Shown: positions 24,878 through 33,669 of the stretch, piece after piece | Position numbering within the stretch: position 1 is the stretch's first letter | Layout of the letters: each line of letters starts with the position of its first letter | NCBI RefSeq assembly: GCF_014697075.1 | Contig: NZ_JACJRE010000017.1 | Span: forward strand, 1 to 64,000 | Direction of reading: 5' to 3' | DNA length: 64,000 nucleotides | Origin: Tolypothrix sp. FACHB-123 | GTDB taxonomy: Bacteria > Cyanobacteriota > Cyanobacteriia > Cyanobacteriales > Nostocaceae | Notes under the pieces: model-generated | What the model was told of the DNA's origin: nothing | The model's input: only the letters and a program-made list of their open reading frames with translations | Databases searched by the model: none | Position numbers and translations under genes: made by a program

Positions 24878-26002
24878 ATGCCCTCTATTTTAGTTATTGA
24901 TGATGACCCTGATAACTTTGATGTTATTGAAACACTGTTAAGCGAGCAAAATTATTTGTTACATTATGCTGCTAGCGGTCAACAAGCGATCGCTTCCCTG
25001 AATTTATTTCAGCCCGATGTAATCCTGCTCGATGTGATGATGCCGGGAATGGATGGTATTGAAGTCTGCCGGCAAATCAAAGCCATGCCCCAATGGCAAC
25101 CAGTGCCAATTATCATGGTAACTGCTCTCACTGCCAAAGAAGATTTAGCTCGTTGCTTAAATACAGGTGCCGAAGACTTCATCAGTAAACCTGTAAATGC
25201 AGTGGAATTACGGGCAAGAGTTCATTCTATGCTGAGAATTAAGCAACAGTACGATAAAATTCAAAATTTAGCGCATATCCAAGCTAATAGCATTCAAGTC
25301 TTGGAAAAAACCCTCAATCAATTACGCGGTAATTTGGCTGCAACTTTACCCCATGAACTGAATACACCGCTACATGGCATAATTGGTAGTCTCAACCTCC
25401 TCATGGCCGATTTAGAAAACATGGACATGGGGGAAATTCGCGAACTAGTCAGCTGGGCGGATGAATCTGCCCGACGCTTAGAGAAATTAACGCAAAAATT
25501 GTTAATTTATTTAGAGGTAGAGCTAGCAACACAGCAAAAGCCCATCAGCAAACCCCAGTCTACAAAATTTTCCATAGTCGCGATCGCGCCGCCTTTGCAA
25601 TCCCTGGCTCGCAGTTTGAATCGTAGCCACAATCTCATATTTGCGATCGCAGAAGCTAATGTATCAATATCGGCTGAATATTTAGCAACGATTCTCTACG
25701 AACTAGTCGATAATGCCCTCAAATTCTCCCAACCAGGAACAGAAATCAAAATTACTAGTGAGGTAGCCCCAGGGATGCTCAATATCTACGTTCATGATTG
25801 GGGGCGGGGAATGACAGCAGAACAAACATCACAAATCGGTGCTTTCATCCAGTTTGAACGTAAAACCTACGAACAGCAAGGTTTAGGCATGGGCTTAAAC
25901 TTAGTGAAAAAAATCGTTGAAGGTTGTGGCGGAGAGTTCTCAATTTCCAGCGTTTATAAACAGGAAACAACTGTAAATATTAGTTTACCAATTAGCGGTT
26001 GA
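24878..26002 (+). CDS. Receiver-histidine kinase (REC-HisKA-HATPase)
   Basis: 374 aa. The N-terminal receiver (~1-122; D8-D10 acidic patch, D52 phospho-acceptor in L-L-D-V-M-M-P, K104) is joined by a short coiled coil to a kinase core. The H box is T-L-P-H-E-L-N-T-P-L-H, His159; L-P-H replaces the common M-S-H. The N box (L-V-D-N-A-L-K-F), G1 (D-W-G-R-G-M) and G2 (G-L-G-M-G-L) look functional. A receiver before a kinase suggests that phosphorylation by another kinase, plausibly the hybrid kinase just upstream, gates this one. The 39-bp gap holds AATTTTGAATTTTGA slipped repeats. Confidence 0.88.
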   Translation: MPSILVIDDDPDNFDVIETLLSEQNYLLHYAASGQQAIASLNLFQPDVILLDVMMPGMDGIEVCRQIKAMPQWQPVPIIMVTALTAKEDLARCLNTGAEDFISKPVNAVELRARVHSMLRIKQQYDKIQNLAHIQANSIQVLEKTLNQLRGNLAATLPHELNTPLHGIIGSLNLLMADLENMDMGEIRELVSWADESARRLEKLTQKLLIYLEVELATQQKPISKPQSTKFSIVAIAPPLQSLARSLNRSHNLIFAIAEANVSISAEYLATILYELVDNALKFSQPGTEIKITSEVAPGMLNIYVHDWGRGMTAEQTSQIGAFIQFERKTYEQQGLGMGLNLVKKIVEGCGGEFSISSVYKQETTVNISLPISG

Positions 26003-26014
26003 CGGTTGACGGTT

Positions 26015-26259
26015 GTACGGGCGGGTTCACAGATATCTTCAAATATCCATAACGATCTCCCATAAACCATACGCGCCCTGGCGCGTGTTGTACAAAAACT
26101 TTCGCCCTCATCCCCTAACCCCTTCTCCCCCAGGAGAAGGGGAATTAAATCTCTTGCTCCCCTCTCCCGGTGGGAGAGGGGTTGGGGGTGAGGGCAAAAA
26201 CCTTGCTACAAAGCGGGTTTCGCGTTAAGTTGACACCAATGCCCATAACCCGCCCCTAC
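26015..26259. repeat. GCGGGTT palindrome (copy 3) split by a nested element
   Basis: The left half GTACGGGCGGGTTCACAGAT...CTCCCATAAACC and the right half CATAACCCGCCCCTAC belong to the 63-bp palindrome family. They are separated by ~180 bp related, in inverse orientation, to the inner element at 10116-10300 (CCCTCATCCCC...GGGGTGAGGGC, GCGGGTTTCGCGTTAAGTTGACAC). CCCATAA occurs on both sides of the insertion (26062-26068 and 26242-26248) and may be a target duplication. No gene. Confidence 0.75.
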
Positions 26260-26350
26260 TGACAACTGACAACTGACAACTGACAAATAACAAATAACCC
26301 GATTGGGTGAATGCGATCGCCACATCCACAATTACTCTGAAATAAGAGGC

Positions 26351-28984
26351 ATGTTTGCGGCTGACAGTGATGGTTTAAGCAGCACCACAACTGTCAAAAT
26401 GGCAATCATTGCCAGAATTACATTAGTTGCTGGCTTTGCAAAGGCACAAAAAGTGGATGAAATTGTAAAATTACTGCATAAACCAGATTTTCCACAGGGG
26501 AATCGAACTTTGTTGGAAAAAATTGCTGCTAATTTACCGGGAATGATTTTCCAAGTCCTGCAACGGCGGGATGGTTCGGAATTTGTGATGTATGTTAGTT
26601 CTGGTTGTCGTCAACTATATGAGTTAGAACCAGAACATATTCAAGCAGATTTGCAGGTATTACATCAATTGGTTCATCCACAGGATGCGCAAGCCTTTAC
26701 AGAATCTGTAGATGTTGCGAAAGCAACTTTATCACCTTGGCGTTGGGAAGGTCGCATCATTACACCTAGTGGCAAAATCAAGTGGATTCAAGGTGTTTCC
26801 CAATTAGAACAACAAGCTAATGGTGATTGGCTGTGGGAAGGTTTGGTAATGGATATTACAGACCGCAAACAAGTAGAAGAACAGCTGCGTCATAGTGAGA
26901 TGCGCTATAAAGCTATTGTCAATGCGATTCCCGATTTGATGTTTCGGCTCAGCCGTGATGGCGAATATTTAGATTTAAAAGCAGATGAACCCAGTCTGCT
27001 GCTACCTAAAGAAGAAATTTTAGGAAAAAAGGTAGAAGATTTATTACCGCCTGATGTAGCTGTGATTAGCCAAGAAGCGATCGCTAGAACATTGGATTCT
27101 CAGAGTTTGCAAACTTGTGAATATCAATTAGCTACACCGTTGGGTGTGCGAGATTATGAAGCGCGGTTAGTAGTCAGCGGTACAGATGAAGTTTTAGCAA
27201 TTGTTCGAGATATTACAGAACGCAAACAAGGAGAAGCTCAGTTGCAAAGTCTCGCCCAAAAATATGCTAAAGCTTTTCGTTGCAGTCCCGATCCCATTAG
27301 CCTCAGCACCTTGGAAGAAGGACGCTATATAGAAGTTAACGATAGTTTTATCAGACTTTCCGATTTTGAGCGCAATGAAGTTATTGGACACACAAGTTTT
27401 GAATTAAATATGTGGGTGAATCAGCGCGATCGCCTGACATTATTACAACAGTTGCAAATGACAGGCTTTGTGCGCAACTTAGAAATAGAATTTCGCGCTA
27501 AATATGGAAAAATTATTACAGCGCAGGTGTCGGCAGAAATCATAGATTTAGAGAATATTCCCTGCATCATCGCCGTGATTCACGATATTACCGAACGCAA
27601 GCAAGCAGAAGCGCAATTACGCCTCACAGCCCAGCGCGATCGCTTATTAACCGAAACTCTCGCCCGTATTCGCTCTTCCCTCAATTTAGACCAAATTCTC
27701 CAAACTACAGTCACCGAAGTCCGACAATTTTTGCAAGCAGACAGGGTGTTTATTGGTTTGAACGATCGCCAAGGAGGAGCAAACACTGTAGCTGAATCAG
27801 TTAATCCCCAATATCCCGCCGTTTTGGGTTGGACTACTGACGATCAAAGTTATCTTCAAGAATTGAAAAATCTGCTGATCACTAATAGCGTGCGGTTAGT
27901 AGAAGATGTCAACAAAACTGTTGTTTCTGCCAAAATTAGAACCCATTATCAACAATTCCAGACACGGGCTACCTTAGCTGTACCGATTATGCTCAATAAT
28001 GAATTATTTGGAGCATTAGTAGCTAATCAGTGTTCCGGGCCTCGTCAATGGCAAAACATAGAAATTGATTTGCTTCAGCAGATATCAGAGCAATTAGCGA
28101 TCGCGATTCAACAAGCGCAACTTTATCAAGAACTAGCCACGCTTAATTGTAGTTTAGAACGTCAAGTAGAAGAACGCACCGCCCAACTCCAGCAGAAAAT
28201 GCAGGAAATTGAAGGAATGCAACGTGTAAAAGATGTTGTGTTACATACTATAGCCCACGATCTGCGTACAGCGGTAATGGGTAACTTAATGGTGCTGAAA
28301 AATTTACTCAAAACTCAAAGTTTGGGAACTGGTGAATGGGAACTAGGGAAAGAACCTACAGCATATCGCGTTCCTAATTCCCAATCTTTCATTTCCGTCT
28401 CGCGTTCGGTAATTGAACGCATGATTCAAGGTAACGATCGCCAACTAGGAATGATTGACTCTTTGCTAGAAATTCATAGCTGCGAAGGTCAAGGAATTAA
28501 TCTGCGGCGAGAGCTAGTACATTTTAACACGCTGCTAAACTCGATTACTAAAGACTTGCAGCCTATCCTCAACCAAAATCAAGCAATATTAAATAATTTA
28601 GTACTTGAGGATTTACCTTTAGTCATGGCTGATCCCATGCAGTTGCAGAAAGTCTTAGCTAATTTATTGACATATAGTTTGCAGAACAATCCACCAGGAC
28701 TAACTTTTACCCTCAAAACTAAAGTTGAAGGTAACCGCATTCGCACTGTCATTGAAGATAATGGTATCACCATGAGCAAATTAGAGTGCGATCGCCTCTT
28801 CGATTTGTACATCCCCGAACCACAAGCTTGTTGTTCTACAAGTATTGCTTTAAAAATGTATTTAAGTCGCCAAGTTATCCAAGCGCATGGTGGCGAAATT
28901 GGTGTGATTAGCCACCGCAAACGCGGGTTAAGTTTTTGGTTTACATTACCCTTAGCTACGCCATCTTCCACAACTCGCTTGTGA
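26351..28984 (+). CDS. Multi-PAS/GAF sensor protein with degenerate kinase domain (predicted pseudo-histidine kinase)
   Basis: 877 aa from the ATG at 26351; a TTG at 26303 and an ATG at 26399 are alternatives. It has three PAS domains (each ending in an x-D-I-T-x-R-K-Q motif), a GAF domain (L-A-V-P-I; no Cys at the bilin position, K in its place), a coiled coil and a kinase-like C-terminus. The H box A-H-D-L-R-T is present. The N-box Asn is replaced (A-N-L-L-T-Y-S-L-Q), G1 reads D-N-G-I-T-M instead of D-x-G-x-G, and G2 has lost its glycines (S-T-S-I-A-L-K-M-Y). The paralogue at 29154-30920 has all of these. It probably does not bind ATP normally and may act as an allosteric or phospho-accepting partner. 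Confidence 0.8.
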   Translation: MFAADSDGLSSTTTVKMAIIARITLVAGFAKAQKVDEIVKLLHKPDFPQGNRTLLEKIAANLPGMIFQVLQRRDGSEFVMYVSSGCRQLYELEPEHIQADLQVLHQLVHPQDAQAFTESVDVAKATLSPWRWEGRIITPSGKIKWIQGVSQLEQQANGDWLWEGLVMDITDRKQVEEQLRHSEMRYKAIVNAIPDLMFRLSRDGEYLDLKADEPSLLLPKEEILGKKVEDLLPPDVAVISQEAIARTLDSQSLQTCEYQLATPLGVRDYEARLVVSGTDEVLAIVRDITERKQGEAQLQSLAQKYAKAFRCSPDPISLSTLEEGRYIEVNDSFIRLSDFERNEVIGHTSFELNMWVNQRDRLTLLQQLQMTGFVRNLEIEFRAKYGKIITAQVSAEIIDLENIPCIIAVIHDITERKQAEAQLRLTAQRDRLLTETLARIRSSLNLDQILQTTVTEVRQFLQADRVFIGLNDRQGGANTVAESVNPQYPAVLGWTTDDQSYLQELKNLLITNSVRLVEDVNKTVVSAKIRTHYQQFQTRATLAVPIMLNNELFGALVANQCSGPRQWQNIEIDLLQQISEQLAIAIQQAQLYQELATLNCSLERQVEERTAQLQQKMQEIEGMQRVKDVVLHTIAHDLRTAVMGNLMVLKNLLKTQSLGTGEWELGKEPTAYRVPNSQSFISVSRSVIERMIQGNDRQLGMIDSLLEIHSCEGQGINLRRELVHFNTLLNSITKDLQPILNQNQAILNNLVLEDLPLVMADPMQLQKVLANLLTYSLQNNPPGLTFTLKTKVEGNRIRTVIEDNGITMSKLECDRLFDLYIPEPQACCSTSIALKMYLSRQVIQAHGGEIGVISHRKRGLSFWFTLPLATPSSTTRL

Positions 28985-28998
28985 ACAGTCAACCGTCA

Positions 28999-29062
28999 GT
29001 AGGGGCGGGATTTATGGAAGATCTTCATGAATCAGTGAGGATATCTGTGAACCCGCCCGTAC
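28999..29062. repeat. GCGGGTT palindromic repeat, copy 4
   Basis: 64 bp, GTAGGGGCGGG...CCCGCCCGTAC. It is the inverted orientation of copies 5 and 6 and is nearly identical to them in its middle (CTGATTCATGAAGATCT type). It is flanked on both sides by GTCAACCGTCA heptamers. Confidence 0.85.
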
Positions 29063-29153
29063 AACAGTCAACCGTCACAACAGATATTTTTTGCCGCTGT
29101 AATAGCATTGCTATAGTGCAAAATAACAGATAGGAAAAGTTGGTAATCAGCTG

Positions 29154-30920
29154 ATGGCTACCTTGTGGAACGCACTGCAAAGATGGGGGAGAAAAGCCTT
29201 TAAAGCTTCAACATCAGATAAAACGGCTGTTATTACTGAAAGTTTTGTTCGCAATGAACATTGGCTAAGTGCTAGACGACGCTTTTTGTGGCAAAGATTA
29301 CAATTGTGGTTACTATTAGCTTTAATCTGCTTATTAACTTTTACCTTACGCAATATTTATGACATATTCTTTCCCTTAAAAGAGTTAGACAAAATACCAG
29401 ATTTCCTCAGAACACATGCGCTATTCATTAATATAGCCATGCTGCTGATGCTACTAGTTTGTTTTATTGTGCACAAAACTCAGTTTGGTAAACGTTATCC
29501 AGGATTGTTATTTTTAGGATCTTCTTGGTCAATTAGTTTAGGCACGCAGTTATTCGCTACCATCAAGGGTGTTGCTTTACCGGATACAATAGCTTGGTCG
29601 TTGCTATTTGTCAGTCAAGCTACATTTATTCCTGTTTGTTGGCGTTTGCATTTAATTTCTCAGGTGGGTTTGTTAACTTACTATTTTGGCGTGAATACAG
29701 CCTTAGGACTGAAAACAACCATAGCTGGAAATCCAGAAATTTATAATGTAACGTTTATCTTATATGTGTTTTGGTTATGTGCTATCTGTGACATAGGCGT
29801 TTACCTTTACGATCGCCTACAACACTCCGATTTTTATACCCATCAGGAACTAGAATTAGCTTATCAAAAACTTCAGGTTGCAGAAGCTAAATATCGTAAT
29901 ATCTTTGAAAACGCTGTCGAAGGAATTTTTCAAAGTAGTCTCGATGGTAAGTACATTACAGCTAATCCAGCTTTAGCCAAAATCTACGGTTACGCATCTG
30001 CGGAAGAAGTAACAGCCAACTTTATAGATATTGCACATCAATTATATGTTGACCCCAAACGGCGAGACGAGTTTGTCCGCTTAATTGAAGAGTATGGCAG
30101 TATTTCTGAATTTGAATCCCAAATTTACCGTCAAGACGGAAGTATTGTTTGGATTTCGGAAAAAGCCTACGCAGTGCGTGACAAACAAGGAAAGCTACTT
30201 TACTACGAAGGATTGACAGAAGACATTACCAAGCGCAAACAAGCTGAGGAAGCACTACGAGTATTTTTTCATGCAGTTTCCCACGACTTACGTAACCCAG
30301 TATTGGGAACTTTAATGGTGTTGAAGAATCTCCTAGCAAATCCAGATAGTAAAATCATCATTTCCCGGTCAATTTTAGAACGGATGGTGAAAAGTAGCGA
30401 TCGCCAATTGAATTTAATTAACTCCTTACTTGAAGCGCATATCAGTGCAGTTCAAGGAGTAATATTACAATTAAAAACCGTACAATTACATACAGTGGTT
30501 GAAGCAGCGATCGCAGATTTAGAACCGATGCTGGAAGAAAATCAAGCCGCCCTCACCAATTTAGTCAGCGCAGACTTACCCTTAATTAACGCCGATCCCA
30601 CCCAACTATGGCGAGTCTTTTCTAACCTGATTGCCAATGCAATTAAACATAATCCCCCTGGATTACAGTTGACCGTTAATGCTACTGTCGAAAGCAACAA
30701 GATTTATTGCACTGTCAGCGATAACGGTATAGGAATCAGTCAACAACAAAGCGAAAAGCTGTTTGACCTTTACTATCGCGGTACAAACGCCCGCAATTCT
30801 GTCAGTCTGGGATTAGGATTATATCTGTGTAAGCAAATCATCCAAGCGCATGGTGGTGAAATTGGTGTCACTAGTGCATTGTCAGCCGGGGCGACATTTT
30901 GGTTTACGTTACCTATTTAA
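29154..30920 (+). CDS. Membrane-bound PAS histidine kinase
   Basis: 588 aa. About six hydrophobic segments lie at residues ~45-215 (L-W-L-L-L-A-L-I-C-L-L, I-A-M-L-L-M-L-L-V-C and so on), then a PAS domain (~245-365, ending E-D-I-T-K-R-K-Q) and a kinase core. The H box is V-S-H-D-L-R-N-P, the N box S-N-L-I-A-N-A-I-K-H-N, G1 D-N-G-I-G-I and G2 S-L-G-L-G-L-Y-L, all intact. No receiver is attached. Its kinase core aligns throughout with the degenerate one of the preceding gene (shared L-M-V-L-K-N-L-L, N-P-P-G-L, I-Q-A-H-G-G-E-I-G-V). The two are a duplicated pair and could form heteromers. Confidence 0.88.
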   Translation: MATLWNALQRWGRKAFKASTSDKTAVITESFVRNEHWLSARRRFLWQRLQLWLLLALICLLTFTLRNIYDIFFPLKELDKIPDFLRTHALFINIAMLLMLLVCFIVHKTQFGKRYPGLLFLGSSWSISLGTQLFATIKGVALPDTIAWSLLFVSQATFIPVCWRLHLISQVGLLTYYFGVNTALGLKTTIAGNPEIYNVTFILYVFWLCAICDIGVYLYDRLQHSDFYTHQELELAYQKLQVAEAKYRNIFENAVEGIFQSSLDGKYITANPALAKIYGYASAEEVTANFIDIAHQLYVDPKRRDEFVRLIEEYGSISEFESQIYRQDGSIVWISEKAYAVRDKQGKLLYYEGLTEDITKRKQAEEALRVFFHAVSHDLRNPVLGTLMVLKNLLANPDSKIIISRSILERMVKSSDRQLNLINSLLEAHISAVQGVILQLKTVQLHTVVEAAIADLEPMLEENQAALTNLVSADLPLINADPTQLWRVFSNLIANAIKHNPPGLQLTVNATVESNKIYCTVSDNGIGISQQQSEKLFDLYYRGTNARNSVSLGLGLYLCKQIIQAHGGEIGVTSALSAGATFWFTLPI

Positions 30921-31016
30921 TGGGCATTGGGCATGGGGCATTGGGTATTGGGCACTTGTACTGAGCGAAGTCGTTCGCGTAGCGTCTCGCAGAGAAGTAT
31001 TGGGCATTGGGTAATA
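30921..31016. repeat. GGGCATT heptamer run interrupted by a short GC-rich repeat
   Basis: GGGCATTGGG heptamers stop at about 30955. A ~45-bp unit (ACTGAGCGAAGTCGTTCGCG..CGTCTCGCAGAGAAGT) intervenes, and ATTGGGCATTGGG resumes. The same GC-rich unit, in variants, occurs near 33540 and 62020. Confidence 0.65.
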
Positions 31017-31025
31017 GACCACGCT

Positions 31026-31090
31026 GTAGGGGCACGGGCACCGACAATGTTTTGGTACATACAATAATTTTACTGCTGCCCTGCCCCTAC
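31026..31090. repeat. 65-bp palindromic repeat of a second GTAGGGGC type
   Basis: Arms GTAGGGGCACGGG and CCTGCCCCTAC face each other across an AT-rich middle. It resembles the 63-bp GCGGGTT family in length and ends but differs inside. It abuts 21-bp array 2. Confidence 0.65.
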
Positions 31091-31096
31091 GACTTT

Positions 31097-31306
31097 ACAG
31101 CAAATGGGTTCTGGTTTATAACCAACGGGTTCCCATTCATAACCAACGGGTTCTTGTTTATAACCAACGGGTTCTCGTTCATAACCAACGGGTTCTCGTT
31201 CATAACCAAGGAGTTCTCGTTCATAACCAAGGAGTTCTCGTTCATAACCAAGGAGTTCTCATTCATAACCAAGGAGTTCTCATTCATAACCAACGGGTTC
31301 TCGTTT
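31097..31306. repeat. 21-bp tandem array 2
   Basis: Ten 21-bp units, consensus ATAACCAACGGGTTCTCGTT plus C. Four adjacent units have AAGGAG in place of AACGGG. The first unit and the bases after the array read ACAGCAAAT, so the edges match each other. Read on the plus strand it gives F-I-T-N-G-F-S heptads. The minus strand of array 1 gives F/K-I/V-T-N-G-L-A, and the two units share a TTTATAACnAAnGG core. No start site or protein family supports translation. Confidence 0.9.
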
Positions 31307-31328
31307 ACAGCAAATCGTCAACCGTCAA

Positions 31329-31423
31329 GGGACATCCAATTTTTTAAATACCCAATAAATTTGTAGTGCGAGCAAGATGCTCGCACTACAAATTTATTGG
31401 GTAATTTATTTTTTGTAAGTCCC
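31329..31423. mobile_element. MITE-like GGGAC...GTCCC element, copy 3, containing a perfect hairpin
   Basis: 95 bp, from GGGACATCCAATTTTTTAAA to TTTGTAAGTCCC, flanked by direct CAA repeats (31326-31328 and 31424-31426). Its centre (31349-31403) is a perfect inverted repeat with two 26-bp arms around the loop AGA. It differs in its interior from copies 1 and 2, as if the centre had been replaced by another palindrome. GTCAACAGTCAAC heptamers follow (31425-31463). Confidence 0.75.
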
Positions 31424-31464
31424 CAACAGTCAACAGTCAACAGTCAACAGTCAACCGTCAACAC

Positions 31465-32304
31465 TCATAACCTACCTGTAAATACGCGCTCTGCTGGGCC
31501 AGTCATGTAAACCCGTTGGTCAATTTCTGACCATTCAATTTGCAAAGGGCCACCAGGGAGTTCTACAGTTGCAGTGCGATCGCATTTTCCTGTCAAAACC
31601 CCAGCAACTAAGGAAGCACAAGCACCAGTACCACAAGCTAAGGTAATACCTGCACCCCGTTCCCAAACTCGCATTTTCAAATAATCCCGACTAACAACTT
31701 GAATAAATTCTGTATTTGTTCGTTGGGGGAAAACTGGGTGATGCTCAAACTGCGGCCCGATACTTTCTAAAGGAATAGCGGCGACATCTTCCACAAAGGT
31801 AATACAGTGAGGATTACCCATACTGACACAGGTAACTTCCCAAGTTTTTCCGCCTACCTCTAGCGGTTGATTAATTACCTTGATATCCGCAGCACCCAAA
31901 GTTGTAGGAATTTCTGAAGCTAGTAATTTAGGTAAACCCATATCCACCTTAACTTGGCCATCAGCCATCAGTTGGGGTGACATCACACCAGCTAAAGTAT
32001 GAATGCGATATAAATCTTTAGTTCTCGATTCCCCTTCCAAATCGGCTAAAAATACACCTAAACAGCGAATACCATTACCGCACATTTCCGGTTCCGAACC
32101 ATCAGAATTAAAAATCCGCATGGTATAGTCAGTACCGTTTTCTCCTGGCAAAGCAAAAATTACACCATCAGCACCGATACCAAAGTGGCGATCGCACAAC
32201 TTAATGGCTTGCTCTGGAGTGATTACAGGAACTGACGAAGAGCGATTGTCAATGAGAATAAAGTCATTCCCCAAACCGTGATACTTAGTAAATTCGATTG
32301 CCAT
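31465..32304 (-). CDS. dapF: Diaminopimelate epimerase (DapF)
   Basis: It converts LL- to meso-diaminopimelate, the last step before lysine and the peptidoglycan cross-linking residue; cytosolic. The catalytic pair is visible: C75 in M-C-G-N-G-I-R and C224 in L-A-C-G-T-G-A-C-A. The 279-aa length is standard. It is divergent from hfq, an arrangement I recall from other cyanobacteria. Heptamer repeats lie just after its stop codon. Confidence 0.96.
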   Translation of the reverse strand: MAIEFTKYHGLGNDFILIDNRSSSVPVITPEQAIKLCDRHFGIGADGVIFALPGENGTDYTMRIFNSDGSEPEMCGNGIRCLGVFLADLEGESRTKDLYRIHTLAGVMSPQLMADGQVKVDMGLPKLLASEIPTTLGAADIKVINQPLEVGGKTWEVTCVSMGNPHCITFVEDVAAIPLESIGPQFEHHPVFPQRTNTEFIQVVSRDYLKMRVWERGAGITLACGTGACASLVAGVLTGKCDRTATVELPGGPLQIEWSEIDQRVYMTGPAERVFTGRL

Positions 32305-32450
32305 TTATCCAAGGATGAATTATCAAAGATTAGTTACTGTTGATTGTCAGTTGTCAGTTGTAATTTATTGTCTCATCTCTCCTAGTCCCTAGCCCTTTAG
32401 GCTGAGCGTAGCCGAAGCCTAACCCCTAACCTATTACAACATTTTTTCTT

Positions 32451-32687
32451 ATGCATCCATCACCAGCCAAAATGCCTACGGATTTCGATACTTCTCTACC
32501 TAGTATTCGCCAAATCCAAACTCTGATTAAAAATACAGCAACTGTAGATTTGAAACTCATTACGGGTGATCTCGTCACAGGCAGGATCATCTGGCAAGAC
32601 CCCAATTGTGTATGTATTTTAGATGAAAATAGCCAGCAAACTACAATTTGGAAGCACGCGATCGCTTATATCAAACCAAAAAACTAG
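32451..32687 (+). CDS. hfq: Cyanobacterial Hfq
   Basis: 78 aa with an Sm fold. The Sm1 region (V-D-L-K-L-I-T-G-D-L-V-T-G-R-I-I-W-Q-D) and the Sm2 region ending in I-W-K-H-A-I-A-Y-I match cyanobacterial Hfq, which diverges from the enterobacterial protein and lacks the usual Y-K-H motif. In studied cyanobacteria it binds RNA poorly and associates with type IV pilus machinery; that is family knowledge. The ATG at 32451 is used. An in-frame ATG at 32472 would give 71 aa and is equally plausible. It is divergent from dapF. Confidence 0.9.
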   Translation: MHPSPAKMPTDFDTSLPSIRQIQTLIKNTATVDLKLITGDLVTGRIIWQDPNCVCILDENSQQTTIWKHAIAYIKPKN

Positions 32688-32734
32688 TCTTGAAGGAAAA
32701 TTTTGCCAAATTCTCGAAATTTGAGCTACATGCT

Positions 32735-32773
32735 CGCAGAATTGCGGGTGACATCAATCACCCAAATTCTGCG
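32735..32773 (+). terminator. Imperfect hairpin after hfq
   Basis: CGCAGAATTGCGGGTGA and TCACCCAAATTCTGCG pair with one bulge around a CATCAA loop, 48 bp after hfq. There is no U-tract after it, so termination is only possible, not certain. Confidence 0.4.
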
Positions 32774-32843
32774 GCTATGGAGAGCGATCGCTCACTAGAA
32801 TCGTTAAAATATTAATTAATGTAAAGATATTTATGAAAAATCA

Positions 32844-33512
32844 ATGGCATTATTTGGATTTGGCAAGAAAACACTAATACCCACTCCTGAACAAGCATTA
32901 CCAGGAAGAACAGAACAAATGCGCGTACCTGCGGCGCACTATGTCAACAGTAATCCGCTCAAACCACCTTTTCCCGATGGATTAGAAACAGCTATATTTG
33001 GTTTAGGCTGTTTTTGGGGTGCAGAACGCAAATTTTGGCAACTTAAAGGTGTCTACACTACCGCAGTTGGTTATGCAGCTGGCTACACACCCAATCCCAC
33101 CTATGAAGAGGTATGTACTGGATTAACCGGTCATAATGAGGTGGTATTAGTCGTGTTTGATCCCGCAGTGGTTAGTTATTCCCAATTGTTGAAGGTTTTT
33201 TGGGAAAGCCACAACCCCACCCAAGGAATGCGTCAAGGTAATGATGTCGGTACTCAATACCGTTCTGGAATTTACGTCTATTCTGAAACCCAACTTCAGC
33301 AAGCAGAAGCATCAAAAGCAGCTTATCAACAAGCCCTCACAGATGCAGGCTATGGAAAAATTACCACAGAAATCTTAACTGCACCTGAGTTTTACTACGC
33401 TGAAAGCTACCATCAACAGTATCTAGCTAAAAATCCAAATGGCTATTGCGGTTTAGGCGGAACAAATGTTTCCTGTCCCGTAGGAATTGCTGAATCCCAA
33501 CTTAGTGGTTAA
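32844..33512 (+). CDS. msrA: Peptide methionine-S-sulfoxide reductase MsrA
   Basis: It reduces methionine-S-sulfoxide in oxidised proteins, using thioredoxin. The catalytic motif G-C-F-W-G-A-E has its nucleophile at C56. T-G-H-N-E-V and the Y-H-Q-Q-Y-L motif follow, and a C-terminal C-G-L-G-G..C segment may supply recycling cysteines. It is 222 aa and has an N-terminal extension of ~45 residues (starting A-L-F-G-F-G-K-K) common in cyanobacterial and plant enzymes. The gene converges on ftsH with a strong hairpin between. Confidence 0.94.
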   Translation: MALFGFGKKTLIPTPEQALPGRTEQMRVPAAHYVNSNPLKPPFPDGLETAIFGLGCFWGAERKFWQLKGVYTTAVGYAAGYTPNPTYEEVCTGLTGHNEVVLVVFDPAVVSYSQLLKVFWESHNPTQGMRQGNDVGTQYRSGIYVYSETQLQQAEASKAAYQQALTDAGYGKITTEILTAPEFYYAESYHQQYLAKNPNGYCGLGGTNVSCPVGIAESQLSG

Positions 33513-33598
33513 GCAATAACTGCTTATTAAATATGCGCCCTGAGCGAAGTCGTTCCCGCAGGGTAGGGCGCATCATCAGTTAAAAAATGTGTATAGTC

Positions 33599-33621
33599 AA
33601 GGGCGGGGAAACCCCGCCCTT
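33599..33621. terminator. Bidirectional hairpin between msrA and ftsH
   Basis: Perfect 10-bp arms AAGGGCGGGG and CCCCGCCCTT around AAA, between convergent msrA (+) and ftsH (-). It is very stable and symmetric but has no long U-tract. It also resembles the GC-rich palindromic repeats of the window, so its role as a terminator is an inference. Confidence 0.55.
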
Positions 33622-33669
33622 ACAATTATCTCTACCTCAGCAACTTGCAATCTGCTGTATGTCGCTAAA

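Noticed and set aside
26013..26228. 71-codon plus-strand frame after the receiver-kinase gene
   Set aside because: It lies entirely in the split palindrome and nested element.
31007..31366. Open frames on both strands through array 2
   Set aside because: Same artefact of a period divisible by three; the plus frame also runs through unrelated palindromes at both ends.
33599..33621. A member of the 63-bp palindrome family
   Set aside because: Only 23 bp long with no AT-rich core; listed instead as a hairpin between convergent genes.
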